From: Gammaproteobacteria bacterium
GTDB taxonomy: Bacteria; Pseudomonadota; Gammaproteobacteria; Steroidobacterales; Steroidobacteraceae
Assembly (NCBI GenBank): GCA_016874295.1
Contig: VGUH01000001.1
Coordinates: 123,912-187,911 of the forward strand
Direction of reading: 5' to 3'
Length of the DNA: 64,000 bases
Under the pieces are notes generated by a model. The model had not been told where the DNA came from and did no database searches. It saw only the letters and a list, made by a program, of their open reading frames with translations. Both the position numbers and the translations under genes were made by a program. The first letter of the stretch is position 1; each line of letters begins with the position of its first letter. Shown one piece after another: positions 25,844 to 36,318 of this stretch.

Positions 25844-28800
25844 TCATGCCAGTTCGCGTCGGCGCAGAAGGCGGTACGCCACCGGGATGACGAACAGCGA
25901 CAGGAGCGGCGCCGTGATCATGCCTCCGACCATGGGCGCAGCGATGCGCTGCATGATTTCCGACCCGGCACCTTGGCTCCACAGGATCGGCAGCAGGCCC
26001 GCGATGATGACGCTGACCGTCATGGCCTTCGGCCGCACGCGCAATACCGCGCCCTCGCGGATGGCTTCGTCGAGCAGCTCGGGCGTCGGCGCCCGGCCGG
26101 CGGCCAGCCGGGCCTCCCAGGCCTGCTTCAGGTACAGGAGCATCACCACGCCGAACTCGGCCGCGAGGCCCGCGAGGGCGATGAAGCCGACGCCGGTCGC
26201 GATCGAGACCTCGTGCCCGAGCAGCCAGACGAGCCAGAAGCCGCCGATCACGGCAAATGGCAGCGTGGCGAGGATCAGGAGCGCCTCGTCGATGCGCCGG
26301 AACGTGAGATAGAGCAGCACGAAGATGACGACGAGCGTGACCGGCACGACCATGCGCAGGCGTGCCTGCGCGCGCTCGAGATACTCGAACTGGCCGGACC
26401 AGGAGACGGAGTACCCGGCCGGCAATTGCAGCTCGCGCGCGACCCCGGCCCGCATTTCCTCGACCGCGGATTGCAGGTCGCGGCCGCGCAGGTCGACATA
26501 CACGAAACCGGCCAGGCGTGCATTCTCGCTGCGCAGCATCGGCGGCCCGCTCGTGATCGAGAGCCGCGCGACGGTGCCAAGCGTGATCTGCGCGCCGCCG
26601 GGGGTGACGATCGGCAGCGCCTGCAGATCCGCGAGCGAGTCGCGCAGTTCCCGCGGATAGCGCACGCTGATCGGGAAGCGCTGCAGGCCCTCGACGGTCT
26701 CCGCAATCGTCTCCCCGCCCACCGCGGCGGTGATGACGCTCTGTACGTCCTCGATGTTGAGGCCGTAGCGGGCGGCGGCGTCACGGTCGATGTCGACCTC
26801 CACGTAGCGGCCGCCCGTCAGACGCTCCGCGATCGCCGAGGCGACTCCCGGCACCTCGCGCACGACGTCCTCGACGCGCGCCGCAACGCGGTCGATCACG
26901 GCCGGGTCGGCGCCGGCGATCTTGACCCCGACCGGGCTCTTGATGCCGGTCGCGAGCATGTCGATCCGGTTACGGATCGGCGGCACCCAGACGTTGGCGA
27001 GACCGGGGATCGTGAGCTGCCGGTCGAGCTCCTCGATCAGCCGCTCGGTGGTCATGCCGGGCCGCCACTGGTCGTGCGGCTTGAAGCGGATCGTGGTCTC
27101 GAACATCTCGAGCGGCGCGGGGTCGGTCGCGGTCTCGGCGCGGCCCGTCTTGCCGAACACGCGCTCGACCTCGGGGACGGCCTTGATCATGCGATCCGTC
27201 TGCTGCAGGAGTTGCGCCGCCTTGCCCGCGGAGATGCCGGGCAGGGCGGAGGGCATGTAGAGCAGGTCGCCCTCGTCGAGCGGAGGCAGGAACTCGCCGC
27301 CTAGCCGCAGGGCCGGAATCGCCGTGAGCCCGAGCAGCACGAGGCTCGCGGCCACGGTCGCGCCGGGCGCGCGCAGCACGCGGTCGAGCAGCGGGCGGTA
27401 GGCGCGCACCAGGGCGCGGTTCAGGGGGTTGCGCTCCTCGCGCGGAATGCGGCCCCGGATCAGGTAACCCATCAGCACCGGGATCAGCGTGACCGCGAGA
27501 CCCGCGGACGCCGCCATCGCGTAGGTCTTGGTGTAGGCGAGCGGCGCGAACAGCCGCCCTTCCTGCGCTTGGAGCGTGAAGATCGGGATGAACGACAGAG
27601 TGATGATCAGCAGGCTGAAGAACAGCGCGGGCCCGACCTGCACGCTCGCGCGCTCGACGAGTGACCAATGCTCGGCGCCGGCGAGTTCCTGGCCGGGGTG
27701 ATCTTCGTGCCAGCGCTCGGTCTGCTTGTGAAGGTTCTCGATCATGACGATCGCCGCGTCCACCATCGCGCCGATCGCGATCGCGATGCCGCCGAGCGAC
27801 ATGATGTTGGCGTTCACGCCCTGGTAGTGCATGACGACGAAGGCGACCAGCACGCCGAGCGGTAGCGAGACGATCGCGACCAGCGACGACCGCAGGTGGA
27901 ACAGGAAGGCGAAACAGACCAGGGCGACGACGATGAACTCCTCGACGAGCTTGCCCGCCAGATTGCGCACCGAGCGCTCGATCAGCCCGGCGCGATCGTA
28001 GGTTTCGACGATCTCGACGCCCGGCGGCAGGCCGGGCTTCAGCGCCTCGATCTTGCGCTTGACCGCCCGGATCGTCTCGAGCGCGTTCTTTCCGGAGCGC
28101 ATCACGACGATGCCGCCCACGACCTCGCCCTCGCCGTCCAGCTCGGCGATGCCACGGCGCAGCTCCGGCCCCATCTGGAGATGGGCGACATCGCCGAGCT
28201 GCACGGGCACGCCTGCCGCGCCGGTCCGCAGCGGGATGTTGCGGAAGTCGTCGAGGCTCGCGAGGTAGCCGGTCGCCCGAACCGCGTACTCCGCCTCTCC
28301 CAGTTCCAGCAGCGCGCCGCCGGCCTCGCCATTGGCCGCGCGAATCGCGTCGATGACCTCGCGATGCGCGATCCCGTAGGCCCGCATCCGGTCCGGCAGC
28401 AGCACCACCTGGTACTGGCGCACCTGCCCGCCGAGGCTCGCGACCTCGGCGACGTTCGGCACGGTCTTCAGCTCGTACTTCAGGAACCAGTCCTGGAGCG
28501 CGCGCAGTTGCGACAGGTCGTGGCGGCCGCTGCGGTCGACGAGCGCGTATTCGTAGATCCAGCCCACGCCCGTGGCATCCGGACCGAGTGACGGTTGCAC
28601 GTCGCGCGGCAGGCGGCCCTGTGCCTGGTTCAGATACTCGAGCACGCGCGAGCGGGCCCAGTAGAGATCGGTGCCGTCCTCGAACAGGACATAGACGAAG
28701 GAGTCGCCGAAGAACGAGTAGCCGCGCACCGCCTTCGTGCCCGGGACCGACATCATCGTCGTGGTCAGCGGATAGGTGACCTGATCCTCGACGATGCGCG

Positions 28801-28972
28801 GCGCCTGCCCGGGGTAGGGTGTGCGGATGATGACCTGCACGTCCGAGAGGTCCGGCAGCGCGTCAAGCGGCGCCCGCGCAACCGCCCAGGCGCCCCAGGC
28901 GGTGACCAGCACCGTCGCGAGCAGCACGAGGAAGCGGTTCTCGATCGACCAGCGGATGAAACGCGCGATCAT
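25844..28972 (-). CDS. cusA: Heavy-metal RND efflux pump, CusA-like
   Basis: This 1042-residue inner-membrane protein is the proton-driven pump of a tripartite Cu(I)/Ag(I)-type exporter. It begins [20 protein letters not shown], has two large periplasmic loops and 12 membrane segments, with conserved [20 protein letters not shown] in the fourth-segment region (proton relay) and [20 protein letters not shown] in the second loop. Length and layout are normal for the HME family. Metal specificity (copper/silver rather than zinc/cobalt) is inferred mainly from the CusB-type adaptor next to it. Its ATG overlaps the cusB stop. Confidence 0.92.
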   Translation of the reverse strand: MIARFIRWSIENRFLVLLATVLVTAWGAWAVARAPLDALPDLSDVQVIIRTPYPGQAPRIVEDQVTYPLTTTMMSVPGTKAVRGYSFFGDSFVYVLFEDGTDLYWARSRVLEYLNQAQGRLPRDVQPSLGPDATGVGWIYEYALVDRSGRHDLSQLRALQDWFLKYELKTVPNVAEVASLGGQVRQYQVVLLPDRMRAYGIAHREVIDAIRAANGEAGGALLELGEAEYAVRATGYLASLDDFRNIPLRTGAAGVPVQLGDVAHLQMGPELRRGIAELDGEGEVVGGIVVMRSGKNALETIRAVKRKIEALKPGLPPGVEIVETYDRAGLIERSVRNLAGKLVEEFIVVALVCFAFLFHLRSSLVAIVSLPLGVLVAFVVMHYQGVNANIMSLGGIAIAIGAMVDAAIVMIENLHKQTERWHEDHPGQELAGAEHWSLVERASVQVGPALFFSLLIITLSFIPIFTLQAQEGRLFAPLAYTKTYAMAASAGLAVTLIPVLMGYLIRGRIPREERNPLNRALVRAYRPLLDRVLRAPGATVAASLVLLGLTAIPALRLGGEFLPPLDEGDLLYMPSALPGISAGKAAQLLQQTDRMIKAVPEVERVFGKTGRAETATDPAPLEMFETTIRFKPHDQWRPGMTTERLIEELDRQLTIPGLANVWVPPIRNRIDMLATGIKSPVGVKIAGADPAVIDRVAARVEDVVREVPGVASAIAERLTGGRYVEVDIDRDAAARYGLNIEDVQSVITAAVGGETIAETVEGLQRFPISVRYPRELRDSLADLQALPIVTPGGAQITLGTVARLSITSGPPMLRSENARLAGFVYVDLRGRDLQSAVEEMRAGVARELQLPAGYSVSWSGQFEYLERAQARLRMVVPVTLVVIFVLLYLTFRRIDEALLILATLPFAVIGGFWLVWLLGHEVSIATGVGFIALAGLAAEFGVVMLLYLKQAWEARLAAGRAPTPELLDEAIREGAVLRVRPKAMTVSVIIAGLLPILWSQGAGSEIMQRIAAPMVGGMITAPLLSLFVIPVAYRLLRRRELA

Positions 28973-30231
28973 GGCGTTTCCTCCGGGGCCGGTGGCCGCG
29001 TCTCGAGGCGGGTGACCGTCGAGCTGAGGCTCGCCTCCGAATCGATGAGAAACTGTCCCGAGAGCACGATCGACTGGCCCTCGGCGAGTCCCGACAGAAT
29101 GACCGTCCTGCCGTCCGCCTCGGCGCCGGTCGTCACCTCGGCAACGTCGAATCCTCCATCACCACGCGCGACGATCACGACCGCCCGCTCACCCGTGACG
29201 ATGACGGCCTCGCTCGGCACCACGAGCTGCGGCTCGCCCGCCTCGCCCGCGAATTCGAGCGACAGGAACATTCCCGGCGCAAGCCTGCGTTCTCGGTTGT
29301 CGATTGCGATGCGCACGGGAAGCGTCCGCGTCTCCGGATCGACCTCGGGCAGGAGCGCCATGACGCGGCCTTCGAACACGAGGCCCGGCCAGGCCGTCGC
29401 CCGCGCCTTGACGGCTGATCCCGGCACGACTGCGCCGACCAGCGCCTCCGGCACTTCGGCATTGACCCAGACGGTGCCGAGCCCGTTGATGCGGAACAGC
29501 GGCGCGCCCGGCATGAAGGTCGTGCCCTCGCGCACGGCGAGCTCGGTCACGACACCGTCGATCGGTGCGAACAGCGTCGTGGTGGCCACCGTCTGGCGTC
29601 TCTCTTCGATGCGCCGGATGGTGACCTCGGGCACGCCGAGCACGGTCAGGCGCTCGCGCGCCGCGTCGCGGATCGGGCCGGCACGCTCGGACTCGGCGTC
29701 GAGCAGCGCCAGGTACTCCTCCTGCGCGGCGCGCCATTCGGGCGCGAGGATTTCGGCGAGTGGCTGCCCGCGCCGCACGGCTTCGAGCGGGGCCTTCACG
29801 TGCAGTCGGGTGACGCTGCCCTGGATACGCGCCTGGACAACCTCGGTCAGCCGCTCGTCGAAGGCGACGGCGCCGACCGCAGCAAGCCGCGGCGAGATCG
29901 CAGCCCTCTCCACTCTGCCGGTCCGGATGCCGAGATTTTGCGCGACCGACGGGTCGATGCGCACGGCGGCCGCCCCCGCTTCGTCCGCGTACTTCGGCAC
30001 GAGCTGCATGTCCATGAAAGGCGACTTGCCGGGCTTGTCGAATCTGACGTCCGGCTTCATCGGGTCGTACCAGTAGAGAACCTGGCGCTCTTCTCGAGCA
30101 GGCTCCGAGGCGACGGTATGGTGGCCGGCACCGGTAGCCTCGGGCGCACGCCACCCGGCGAGCCAGTACCCAAGCGCGGCGCCAGAGAGCAGCGCAACGA
30201 CGAGAGCGACGACGATCGTTCTGCGGTTCAT
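28969..30231 (-). CDS. cusB: Heavy-metal efflux periplasmic adaptor, CusB-like
   Basis: The 420-residue membrane-fusion protein starts at ATG 30231 with an N-terminal anchor ([20 protein letters not shown]). It has the heavy-metal-binding segment [20 protein letters not shown] followed by MDMQLVPKY, typical of CusB, where methionines carry Cu(I)/Ag(I). Lipoyl-like and beta-barrel domains follow ([36 protein letters not shown]). It bridges CusA and the TolC-like channel encoded just upstream. Confidence 0.92.
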   Translation of the reverse strand: MNRRTIVVALVVALLSGAALGYWLAGWRAPEATGAGHHTVASEPAREERQVLYWYDPMKPDVRFDKPGKSPFMDMQLVPKYADEAGAAAVRIDPSVAQNLGIRTGRVERAAISPRLAAVGAVAFDERLTEVVQARIQGSVTRLHVKAPLEAVRRGQPLAEILAPEWRAAQEEYLALLDAESERAGPIRDAARERLTVLGVPEVTIRRIEERRQTVATTTLFAPIDGVVTELAVREGTTFMPGAPLFRINGLGTVWVNAEVPEALVGAVVPGSAVKARATAWPGLVFEGRVMALLPEVDPETRTLPVRIAIDNRERRLAPGMFLSLEFAGEAGEPQLVVPSEAVIVTGERAVVIVARGDGGFDVAEVTTGAEADGRTVILSGLAEGQSIVLSGQFLIDSEASLSSTVTRLETRPPAPEETP

Positions 30232-30241
30232 GGGAAGTCCT

Positions 30242-31489
30242 TCAGCCCGGCAGGTGCCGGGGCTCCAGATAGCGGAGATACGCCCAGGCGCGGCCGCGAG
30301 CATCGGCAAGCTCGGCGCGCTCGATGAGCAACTCGATTTCGTCTTCGACGGCTTCGACGGCGAAACGCAACTCCGCGCTGCCGGCGCGGTAGGCGGCGAG
30401 CGCCGCGCGCGAGCGCTCGCGCGCGAGCGGCAACAGCTCACGGTCGTATTGCGCGAGCTGCGCCCCCGACTGCTCCCACTCGATCAGCACCTGCCGGAGT
30501 TCCGCTGCGTGCGCGCGCAGCCCGCTCTCCCGCTCCGCTTCCAGCCGCCGCAGGTCCGCGCCGCGCGCCGCGATCACGGGCGTCTGGCGGTGTCTGGCGA
30601 AGAGCGGCAAGTCGACCGTGAACTCGAGTGAAGCCATGTCGTCGAAACCGGGGCCGCGCTTCGCGAACGACAGTTCCGCGCTCCAGTCGGGGCGCCGCTC
30701 GGCGCGCGCGAGCTCGAGATCGCTCTTCGCGGCGACGACACGCGCCGCGTAGGGAAGAAGGGCGCCGTGCTGTCCGGTGTCCGCCAGCAGGACGGGGACG
30801 GGCGCCGGCAGCGCCTCCAGCGCGGGCAATGGCCCCAGCGGCCGTTCTGCCTCCGCGCCGACCCAGCGAGCGAGTTCCGCGCGCGCCTGGCGTGCCTTTC
30901 CCTCCAAGTCGAGGATGCGCGTCTCGAGGCGCGCCGCTGCGGCCGCGGCCGCGAGCGCCTCGGCGGTCGACGTCCTGCCGGCCGCCACGCCGGCACGGGC
31001 CGCCGTCGCGCCGAGCTTGACCTCGGGCCGCAGTCGGACGAGCGCGCGGAGCGTCGACTCGGACGTCGCGCTGCGAATCCACGCGCGCGCCGCTTCCCGG
31101 GCGATGGCGAGACTCGTTTCTGCCAACTCGGCATCGGCGAGGCCGACTTGCGCCGATGCGCGCTCGCGTTCGAGCCGGCGCTTCTCGCGGCTCGGAAACT
31201 CCTGCATCAGGCCGATCTTGCGCATCGTCATGAAGTCGGCCGTCGTGGACCAGGCATCCGGCCCCTCGACCGGCAGGTTGTCCACGCCGACGATGAGCGC
31301 CGGGTCCGGCAGGCGGCCCGCGCTCACTTCCAGCTCCCGCATCGCCGCGACGCCTTGCGCGTCGGCGGTCACCTCCGGCGCATGGTCGAGCGCGAGCGCG
31401 ACCGCTTCGTCGAACGACAAGACCGGCCCGTCCGCCGCGCAGGGCAACGGGTCGGCGATGAGGAGCAGCAGACAGATGGACCAACGCAT
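30242..31489 (-). CDS. cusC: TolC-family outer-membrane channel, CusC/CzcC-like
   Basis: The 415-residue protein starts at ATG 31489 with a signal peptide (MRWSICLLLLIADPLPCAAD). Repeated amphipathic helices (FDEAVALALDHAPEVTA; ELRQVLIEWEQSGAQLAQYD) are those of outer-membrane efflux proteins. It forms the exit duct for the CusAB pump. It is 10 bp upstream of cusB. An upstream in-frame extension exists but would put the signal peptide inside the protein. Confidence 0.88.
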   Translation of the reverse strand: MRWSICLLLLIADPLPCAADGPVLSFDEAVALALDHAPEVTADAQGVAAMRELEVSAGRLPDPALIVGVDNLPVEGPDAWSTTADFMTMRKIGLMQEFPSREKRRLERERASAQVGLADAELAETSLAIAREAARAWIRSATSESTLRALVRLRPEVKLGATAARAGVAAGRTSTAEALAAAAAAARLETRILDLEGKARQARAELARWVGAEAERPLGPLPALEALPAPVPVLLADTGQHGALLPYAARVVAAKSDLELARAERRPDWSAELSFAKRGPGFDDMASLEFTVDLPLFARHRQTPVIAARGADLRRLEAERESGLRAHAAELRQVLIEWEQSGAQLAQYDRELLPLARERSRAALAAYRAGSAELRFAVEAVEDEIELLIERAELADARGRAWAYLRYLEPRHLPG

Positions 31490-31609
31490 GTGATCTCTCC
31501 CGGGATTCGGATGACGTCGCCGGACGGACGCGGGGGCGCGCAAGCGCCGCGGCGGCCGCACGAAGACGCAGGGAACCGGCGGCTTCGGCCGGTCGGGCGG
31601 GAGCGGGTC

Positions 31610-32002
31610 CTACAAGCGGAGGCGCTGGGTGTGCAGGTATGTCAGAGAGGCGTCGCGCGCAGGCGAATCCGCGGGCAGGAGCGTCCTCTCGTTTCGCGCG
31701 GCGGCCTGCACGGGCGCGATCGTCGCGACAGGAACAAATACAGGCTCGTGCGGGCCGCAACGAATCGGTTCCTGCGCGCCGCGGGCGGGCAAATTGGACG
31801 TCGCCTGGGCGGGCACGGGCACTGCTGCGTAGCAGTCCGCTCCGGTGCCGGAATGGGCTGGCGAATCGCCCTCAGGGCAGGGGGCGGTTCCTTCGCCCGG
31901 GCAGCAGTTGTCCGCAGGCATCGCCGCGCAGGCGACAGCCGGCAGGGCGGCGCCGATGGCGGCGAGCCATGCGAGGAGCAGTGCGGCAGGCAGACGCGAC
32001 AC
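31610..32002 (-). CDS. Small secreted Cys-rich protein at the head of the efflux operon
   Basis: The 130-residue product starts at GTG 32002, with GGAG 10 bases upstream. A signal peptide (LPAALLLAWLAAIGAALPAV) is followed by six cysteines, including a CC pair (MPADNCCPGEGTAPCPEG) and a Pro/Ala-rich body, ending LTYLHTQRLRL. I do not recognise a named family. Small periplasmic proteins with a similar end commonly precede metal RND operons. It could bind copper in the periplasm; this is inference from cysteine content and position. Confidence 0.65.
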   Translation of the reverse strand: MSRLPAALLLAWLAAIGAALPAVACAAMPADNCCPGEGTAPCPEGDSPAHSGTGADCYAAVPVPAQATSNLPARGAQEPIRCGPHEPVFVPVATIAPVQAAARNERTLLPADSPARDASLTYLHTQRLRL

Positions 32003-32174
32003 CCGTGAATGCTCCGTGATACGTCGGCTGGTCGATCAGGCAGGGGCAGAATCCGCCGTTTGGTCGCTTGCAGTCAACCCGCAGGTTGGATCACCCCCCA
32101 GAAGACTAGGTCAGGAGCCGGGAATCTCCCGTGACCTGCGTCTAGTCCCGGGCCTACTTCGGATCGAAATCCGC
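32003..32174. other. Spacer between the cus operon and the merR operator
   Basis: There is no gene in this stretch. It contains GGTTGGATCACC (32084-32095), identical to the highly conserved 3' end of 16S rRNA that carries the anti-Shine-Dalgarno region, followed by an imperfect inverted repeat (AGACTAGGTCA near 32102 and TGACCTGCGTCT near 32132). The promoter of the leftward cus operon should lie here, but I see no strong -35/-10 pair. Confidence 0.4.
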
Positions 32175-32206
32175 TTGACTCTGGACTTAAGTCCAGAGTT
32201 TAGACT
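32175..32206 (+). promoter_or_regulatory. MerR-type promoter/operator with long spacer
   Basis: A -35 TTGACT (32175-32180) and -10 TAGACT (32201-32206) are separated by 20 bp, longer than the normal 17 and characteristic of promoters that MerR-family activators untwist. A perfect 22-bp palindrome (32178-32199, centred on CTGGACTTAAGTCCAG) fills the spacer. It lies 28 bp upstream of the merR-like start, so it controls the regulator and copA, and probably responds to copper or a similar soft metal. Confidence 0.9.
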
Positions 32207-32233
32207 GCGCCTACTGCTACTGGAGGAGTAGGC

Positions 32234-32641
32234 ATGACGACCACCATCGGCATCGGACAACTCGCGAGGCGCTCAGGCGTGCCCATCGACACCGTGCGGC
32301 ACTACGAGCGGATCGGGTTGCTGAAGCCCGCCGCACGGCTTGCCTCGGGCTATCGACGCTATGGAGAGGCGGAGCAGAAGCGACTGCGATTCATTCGCCG
32401 CGGCAAAGCGCTGGGTTTCACGCTCGACGAGATCCAGGCTCTGCTTTCGCTGGGCTCGAGCCGCGACGTCGCCCGGGTGCGCGGTGCAGCAAGCGAACGG
32501 CTGGCGGACGTCGAGCGCCGGATCGCCGAACTCACGCGCGTCCGGGACGGCCTGCGTGCGCTGATCGCCGCCTGCCCGGGACACGGCCGTGCCGAGGATT
32601 GCCCGATCCTCAACGCGCTCAGTCAGGAATCCGAGCCATGA
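32234..32641 (+). CDS. MerR-family metal-responsive regulator (CueR/HMR type)
   Basis: The 135-residue protein has the MerR helix-turn-helix and wing ([37 protein letters not shown]), a dimer helix, and a C-terminal metal loop [13 protein letters not shown] with two cysteines nine residues apart, as in copper or heavy-metal sensors. A strong ribosome site GGAGGAG precedes ATG 32234. Its stop overlaps the copA start. It should bind the perfect palindrome upstream and activate metal export. The loop is one residue longer than in E. coli CueR, so metal identity is not certain. Confidence 0.9.
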   Translation: MTTTIGIGQLARRSGVPIDTVRHYERIGLLKPAARLASGYRRYGEAEQKRLRFIRRGKALGFTLDEIQALLSLGSSRDVARVRGAASERLADVERRIAELTRVRDGLRALIAACPGHGRAEDCPILNALSQESEP

Positions 32642-34752
32642 ACGACCCGCACGCCTTGAGCGCGCGCTACACCTGCCCGATGCACCCGGAAATCGTGCGC
32701 GACGCACCGGGTTCCTGCCCGATCTGCGGCATGGCGCTCGAGCCGGTGATGCCGAGCGTCGAAGACGAAGAGATTCCGGAGCTGCGCGACTTCACGCGGC
32801 GCTTCTGGTGGACCCTGCCGCTCACGGTCGTCACGCTGGGCCTCGCGATGCTCGGGCACCGTACGGATTTCCTGACGCCCGACCAGCGGAGCTGGCTCGA
32901 ACTCCTGCTCTCGACGCCCGTCGTCATCTGGGCGGCGTGGCCGTTCTTCGTCCGCTGGGCGCAGTCGATCGCGAACCGCAGTCCCAACATGTGGACGCTG
33001 ATCGGCACCGGCGTCGGCGCGGCCTACCTCTACAGCGTTGCCGCCACGCTCGTGCCGGACTGGTTCCCGGACTCGTTCCGCGAGCACGGCAGGGTCGGGG
33101 TGTACTTCGAAGCCGCAGCCGTGATCGTCTCGCTGACGCTGCTCGGCCAGGTCCTCGAGCTGCGCGCCCGCTCCTCGACTTCCGCCGCGATCAAGGCGCT
33201 GCTGCGCCTTGCGCCACCGGTTGCCCGCCGGCTGCGGGCCGACGGCAGCGACGAGGAAATCCCCCTCGATCACGTGCACGTCGGCGACCGGCTGCGCGTG
33301 CGCCCGGGCGACAAGGTGCCGGTGGACGGGGAGGTGCTCGAGGGCCACTCCAGCGTGGACGAGTCGCTGCTGACCGGCGAGTCGCTGCCGGTCGGCAAGG
33401 GCCCGGGCGAGCGCTTGATCGGCGGCACGCAGAACGCGAACGGCAGCCTCGTCATGCGCGCGGAGCGGGTCGGCAGCGAGACGATGCTCGCTCAGATCGT
33501 CGCGCTGGTCGCCGAGGCGCAGCGTTCGCGCGCGCCGATGCAGCGGCTCGCGGACCGCGTGTCGTACTGGTTCGTGCTCGCCGTGCTCGGGATCGCGGTC
33601 GTCACCTTGCTGGCCTGGGGGTTCCTCGGCCCGGATCCGTCCTGGACCTATGCCGTGCTGAACAGCGTGTCGGTGCTGATCATCGCCTGCCCCTGTGCGC
33701 TCGGGCTCGCGACCCCGATGTCGATCATGGTGGCGACCGGACGTGCGGCGACTTCCGGCATCCTGTTCCGCGATGCGCAGGCGATCGAAAAGCTGCGGGA
33801 AGTCGATACGCTGATCGTGGACAAGACCGGGACGCTCACCGAGGGCCGCCCGGCGCTTCGTGCGGCGGTGCCGGCGGCGGGATTCGGCGAGGCCGAATTG
33901 CTGCGTCTGGCGGCGAGCCTCGATACCGGCAGCGAGCATCCGCTCGCGCAGGCGATCGTGCGGGAGGCGCGCGAGCGGGGCGTGGCGCTCACGAAGGCAG
34001 ACTCGTTCGAGTCGGGCACCGGGCTCGGCGTGCGCGGCATCGTCGATGGCCGGGCGCTCGCGCTCGGCAGCGCGCTGCTCATGCGCGACCTGCGCATCGC
34101 GACGGCGCCGCTCGACGCGCAGGCGGCGCGGCTGCGCGACGCGGGAGCGAGCGTGATGTTCCTCGCGGCGGACGGCGCGCTGGCCGGCCTGCTCGCCGTC
34201 GCGGACCCGGTCAAGGCGACGACACCCGAGGCCCTCGACCTGCTGCGCCGGTCCGGTATCCGCATCGTCATGGCAAGCGGGGACGCGGCCGCGACGGCCG
34301 AAGCCATCGCGAAGGAGACCGGCATCGGGGAAGTGCACGGCGAAGTCCGCCCGGCCGACAAGGCGCGGCTGATCGGCGAGCTGCGCACGCAAGGCCGCGT
34401 CGTGGCGATGGCCGGCGACGGCATCAACGACGCGCCGGCCCTCGCCGCGGCGGACGTCGGCATCGCGATGGGCACCGGCACGGACGTCGCGATCGCGAGC
34501 TCGCAGGTGACGCTGGTGAAGGGCGACCTGCGCGGCATCGCCCGGGCGCGCCGGATCTCCGCCGCGACGGTGCGCAACATGCGGGAGAACCTCGGCTTCG
34601 CGCTGCTGTACAACGCGCTCGGCGTGCCGATCGCGGCGGGTGTCCTGTGGCCGTGGACCGGGGTCCTGCTGTCGCCGATGATCGCGGCGCTCGCGATGAG
34701 CCTCTCGTCGGTGTCCGTGGTCGGGAACGCCTTGCGACTGCGGCGCAGCTGA
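32638..34752 (+). CDS. copA: P1B-type copper-exporting ATPase
   Basis: The 704-residue protein pumps Cu(I) (or Ag(I)) from cytoplasm to periplasm. It starts at ATG 32638, overlapping the merR stop, with an N-terminal heavy-metal-binding domain [21 protein letters not shown] instead of the common CXXC HMA domain. The membrane metal site is [13 protein letters not shown], the phosphorylated Asp is in [11 protein letters not shown], the nucleotide-site His-Pro in [10 protein letters not shown] and the hinge in [10 protein letters not shown]. The absence of an HMA domain is common in this CopA subgroup. Confidence 0.93.
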   Translation: MNDPHALSARYTCPMHPEIVRDAPGSCPICGMALEPVMPSVEDEEIPELRDFTRRFWWTLPLTVVTLGLAMLGHRTDFLTPDQRSWLELLLSTPVVIWAAWPFFVRWAQSIANRSPNMWTLIGTGVGAAYLYSVAATLVPDWFPDSFREHGRVGVYFEAAAVIVSLTLLGQVLELRARSSTSAAIKALLRLAPPVARRLRADGSDEEIPLDHVHVGDRLRVRPGDKVPVDGEVLEGHSSVDESLLTGESLPVGKGPGERLIGGTQNANGSLVMRAERVGSETMLAQIVALVAEAQRSRAPMQRLADRVSYWFVLAVLGIAVVTLLAWGFLGPDPSWTYAVLNSVSVLIIACPCALGLATPMSIMVATGRAATSGILFRDAQAIEKLREVDTLIVDKTGTLTEGRPALRAAVPAAGFGEAELLRLAASLDTGSEHPLAQAIVREARERGVALTKADSFESGTGLGVRGIVDGRALALGSALLMRDLRIATAPLDAQAARLRDAGASVMFLAADGALAGLLAVADPVKATTPEALDLLRRSGIRIVMASGDAAATAEAIAKETGIGEVHGEVRPADKARLIGELRTQGRVVAMAGDGINDAPALAAADVGIAMGTGTDVAIASSQVTLVKGDLRGIARARRISAATVRNMRENLGFALLYNALGVPIAAGVLWPWTGVLLSPMIAALAMSLSSVSVVGNALRLRRS

Positions 34753-34800
34753 TGACCCGGAGCCGGGCGGGGCTTGCAACCCTTCTCGTTAGCTGGTACC

Positions 34801-34835
34801 TTGTGTAATAAATGTACCTAGCAGGATAACACAAG
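34801..34835 (+). promoter_or_regulatory. Candidate promoter/operator of padR-pspC
   Basis: TTGTGT (34801-34806) and GATAAC (34825-34830), spaced by 18 bp, resemble a promoter. TTGTGT is also repeated inverted as ACACAA at 34829-34834, and ATGTAC lies between them, resembling the ATGT/ACAT half sites of PadR regulators. It lies just upstream of the PadR gene, so autoregulation is plausible. Confidence 0.4.
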
Positions 34836-34840
34836 CAGCG

Positions 34841-35164
34841 ATGGCCTCCGACGTGAAATTCCTCGCGATCCGCAAGGGTCTGCTGGAATTCCTGCTGCTG
34901 AAAATCGTGTCGGCCGACAAGGTCTATGTCGCCGACATCCTCGGCCGCCTCGAAGGCACCGAGTTCGCGACCCAGGAAGGCACGCTCTATCCCCTGCTCA
35001 GCAAGATGCGGCGCGAGAGCCTGGTCGACTACGAGTGGCGGGAGTCGGAGGCGGGGCCGCCTCGCAAGTACTACCGCCTCACCGCCAAGGGGCGCGCGCA
35101 GCTCGCGGAGCTCAACGACTACTGGCGTCACATCAACCGCACGATCCAGCAACTGGAACAGTAG
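34841..35164 (+). CDS. PadR-family transcriptional regulator
   Basis: The 107-residue protein has the PadR winged helix: LLEFLLLKIVSADKVYVADIL, TQEGTLYPLLSKMRRESLV and PPRKYYRLTAKGRAQL. It is of the short class without a large C-terminal domain. It is followed 5 bp later by a PspC-domain membrane protein, a common pairing in which the regulator controls an envelope-stress gene. Confidence 0.9.
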   Translation: MASDVKFLAIRKGLLEFLLLKIVSADKVYVADILGRLEGTEFATQEGTLYPLLSKMRRESLVDYEWRESEAGPPRKYYRLTAKGRAQLAELNDYWRHINRTIQQLEQ

Positions 35165-35169
35165 AACCC

Positions 35170-36318
35170 ATGAACAAAGTCACCACCGTCAATCTCAATG
35201 GCCGGGTCTACCAAGTCGAGGAGCAGACCCACGATCTGCTGCGCGCCTACCTCGACGAGGCCGCGCGAATGCTGACCGACGACCCGGATTGCCGCGAGAT
35301 CCTGGTGGACCTCGAGCAGGCCATCGGCGACAAGGGCGCACGCTGCCTCGGCGCCGGCAGGGACGTGCTCGGCGAAGCGGACATGAAGCGGATCCTCGCG
35401 GAAATGGGCCCGGTCGAGACCGGCGAGCCGGCGGCGGGGGCCGCGCCGGGCGCCGGCGCGGCAGCCGGTGCAGGCAGCCCGCCGCGCGAGACCTCGGGGC
35501 CGAAACGCCTGTACCTAGTCAAGGAAGGCGAGATGATCGCGGGCGTCTGCAACGGGCTCGCCGCCTACTTCGGCGTCGATCCGACGATCGTGCGTCTCAT
35601 CTTCGTGGCGCTGCTGGTGCTGAGCTCCGGCCTGTTCGGCATCGCCTATCTCGTGATGATGTTCGTCGTGCCGACGGCGAAGACGGCCGAGGAGCGCGCG
35701 GCGGCGCGCGGACTGCCGTTCAACGCGCAGGAGCTCGTGGAGCAGGCCAAGCGGCATTACGCCGATGTGAAGGACAGCACCCAGCGCTGGCGCGACCGGC
35801 GCCGGCGCGCGAAGGAGCGCGCGTTCTGGCGCCCCAAGGAACAGCGCAGTTACGAGGAACCGCAGTCACGCCCTTTTGAGCGGCCGCAACCCGGGTACGG
35901 CGCCCGGATTGCGGCCGGCATCGTATTGCCGTTGCTCGGCGTGATTTCCGCGGCGTTGACCGTCGCCTGCCTGGTCGCGGGAGCCTCGCTCCTGGCCACT
36001 GTCGGGATCCTGGGGTGGAACCTGCCCCCGGGCGTCCCGCCGTGGGTCGCGATCCTCGCGCTGGTGGCCGTTTTTGCGCTGATCAATGCGCCGCTGCGCG
36101 CGGTGCGCTACGCGACCTACGAAGCGCTGGGACCGCGCCGCGGCTGGTTCGTGTTCTGGGACGGGGTGCTGTGGCTGGCGCTGGTGATCGTCGCCGGGTG
36201 GATCGCAATGCACCACGTGCCGGGGCTCGGCGAGTTCATCCAGCACCTGTTCCACGACTGGCGCGCCATCCCGTACGAATTCGCGCGGATGGCCGCGCAG
36301 CGGCTCGCGGGCGCCTAG
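35170..36318 (+). CDS. PspC-domain inner-membrane protein
   Basis: The 382-residue protein starts at ATG 35170 (MNKVTTVNLNGRVYQVEEQT). The first 90 residues form a soluble domain rich in acidic residues, then an Ala/Gly/Pro linker, then a PspC domain (KRLYLVKEGEMIAGVCNGLAAYFGVDPTIVR with a membrane segment LVLSSGLFGIAYLVMMFVV). A charged stretch (RWRDRRRRAKERAFWR) and two or three more membrane segments follow. PspC proteins sense envelope stress; here the PadR gene upstream likely replaces the usual Psp regulation. Confidence 0.82.
   Translation: MNKVTTVNLNGRVYQVEEQTHDLLRAYLDEAARMLTDDPDCREILVDLEQAIGDKGARCLGAGRDVLGEADMKRILAEMGPVETGEPAAGAAPGAGAAAGAGSPPRETSGPKRLYLVKEGEMIAGVCNGLAAYFGVDPTIVRLIFVALLVLSSGLFGIAYLVMMFVVPTAKTAEERAAARGLPFNAQELVEQAKRHYADVKDSTQRWRDRRRRAKERAFWRPKEQRSYEEPQSRPFERPQPGYGARIAAGIVLPLLGVISAALTVACLVAGASLLATVGILGWNLPPGVPPWVAILALVAVFALINAPLRAVRYATYEALGPRRGWFVFWDGVLWLALVIVAGWIAMHHVPGLGEFIQHLFHDWRAIPYEFARMAAQRLAGA

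Noticed and set aside
25613..27304. A 563-codon plus-strand open frame opposite cusA
   Set aside because: It is an antisense shadow of the RND pump gene with biased Arg/Asp composition.
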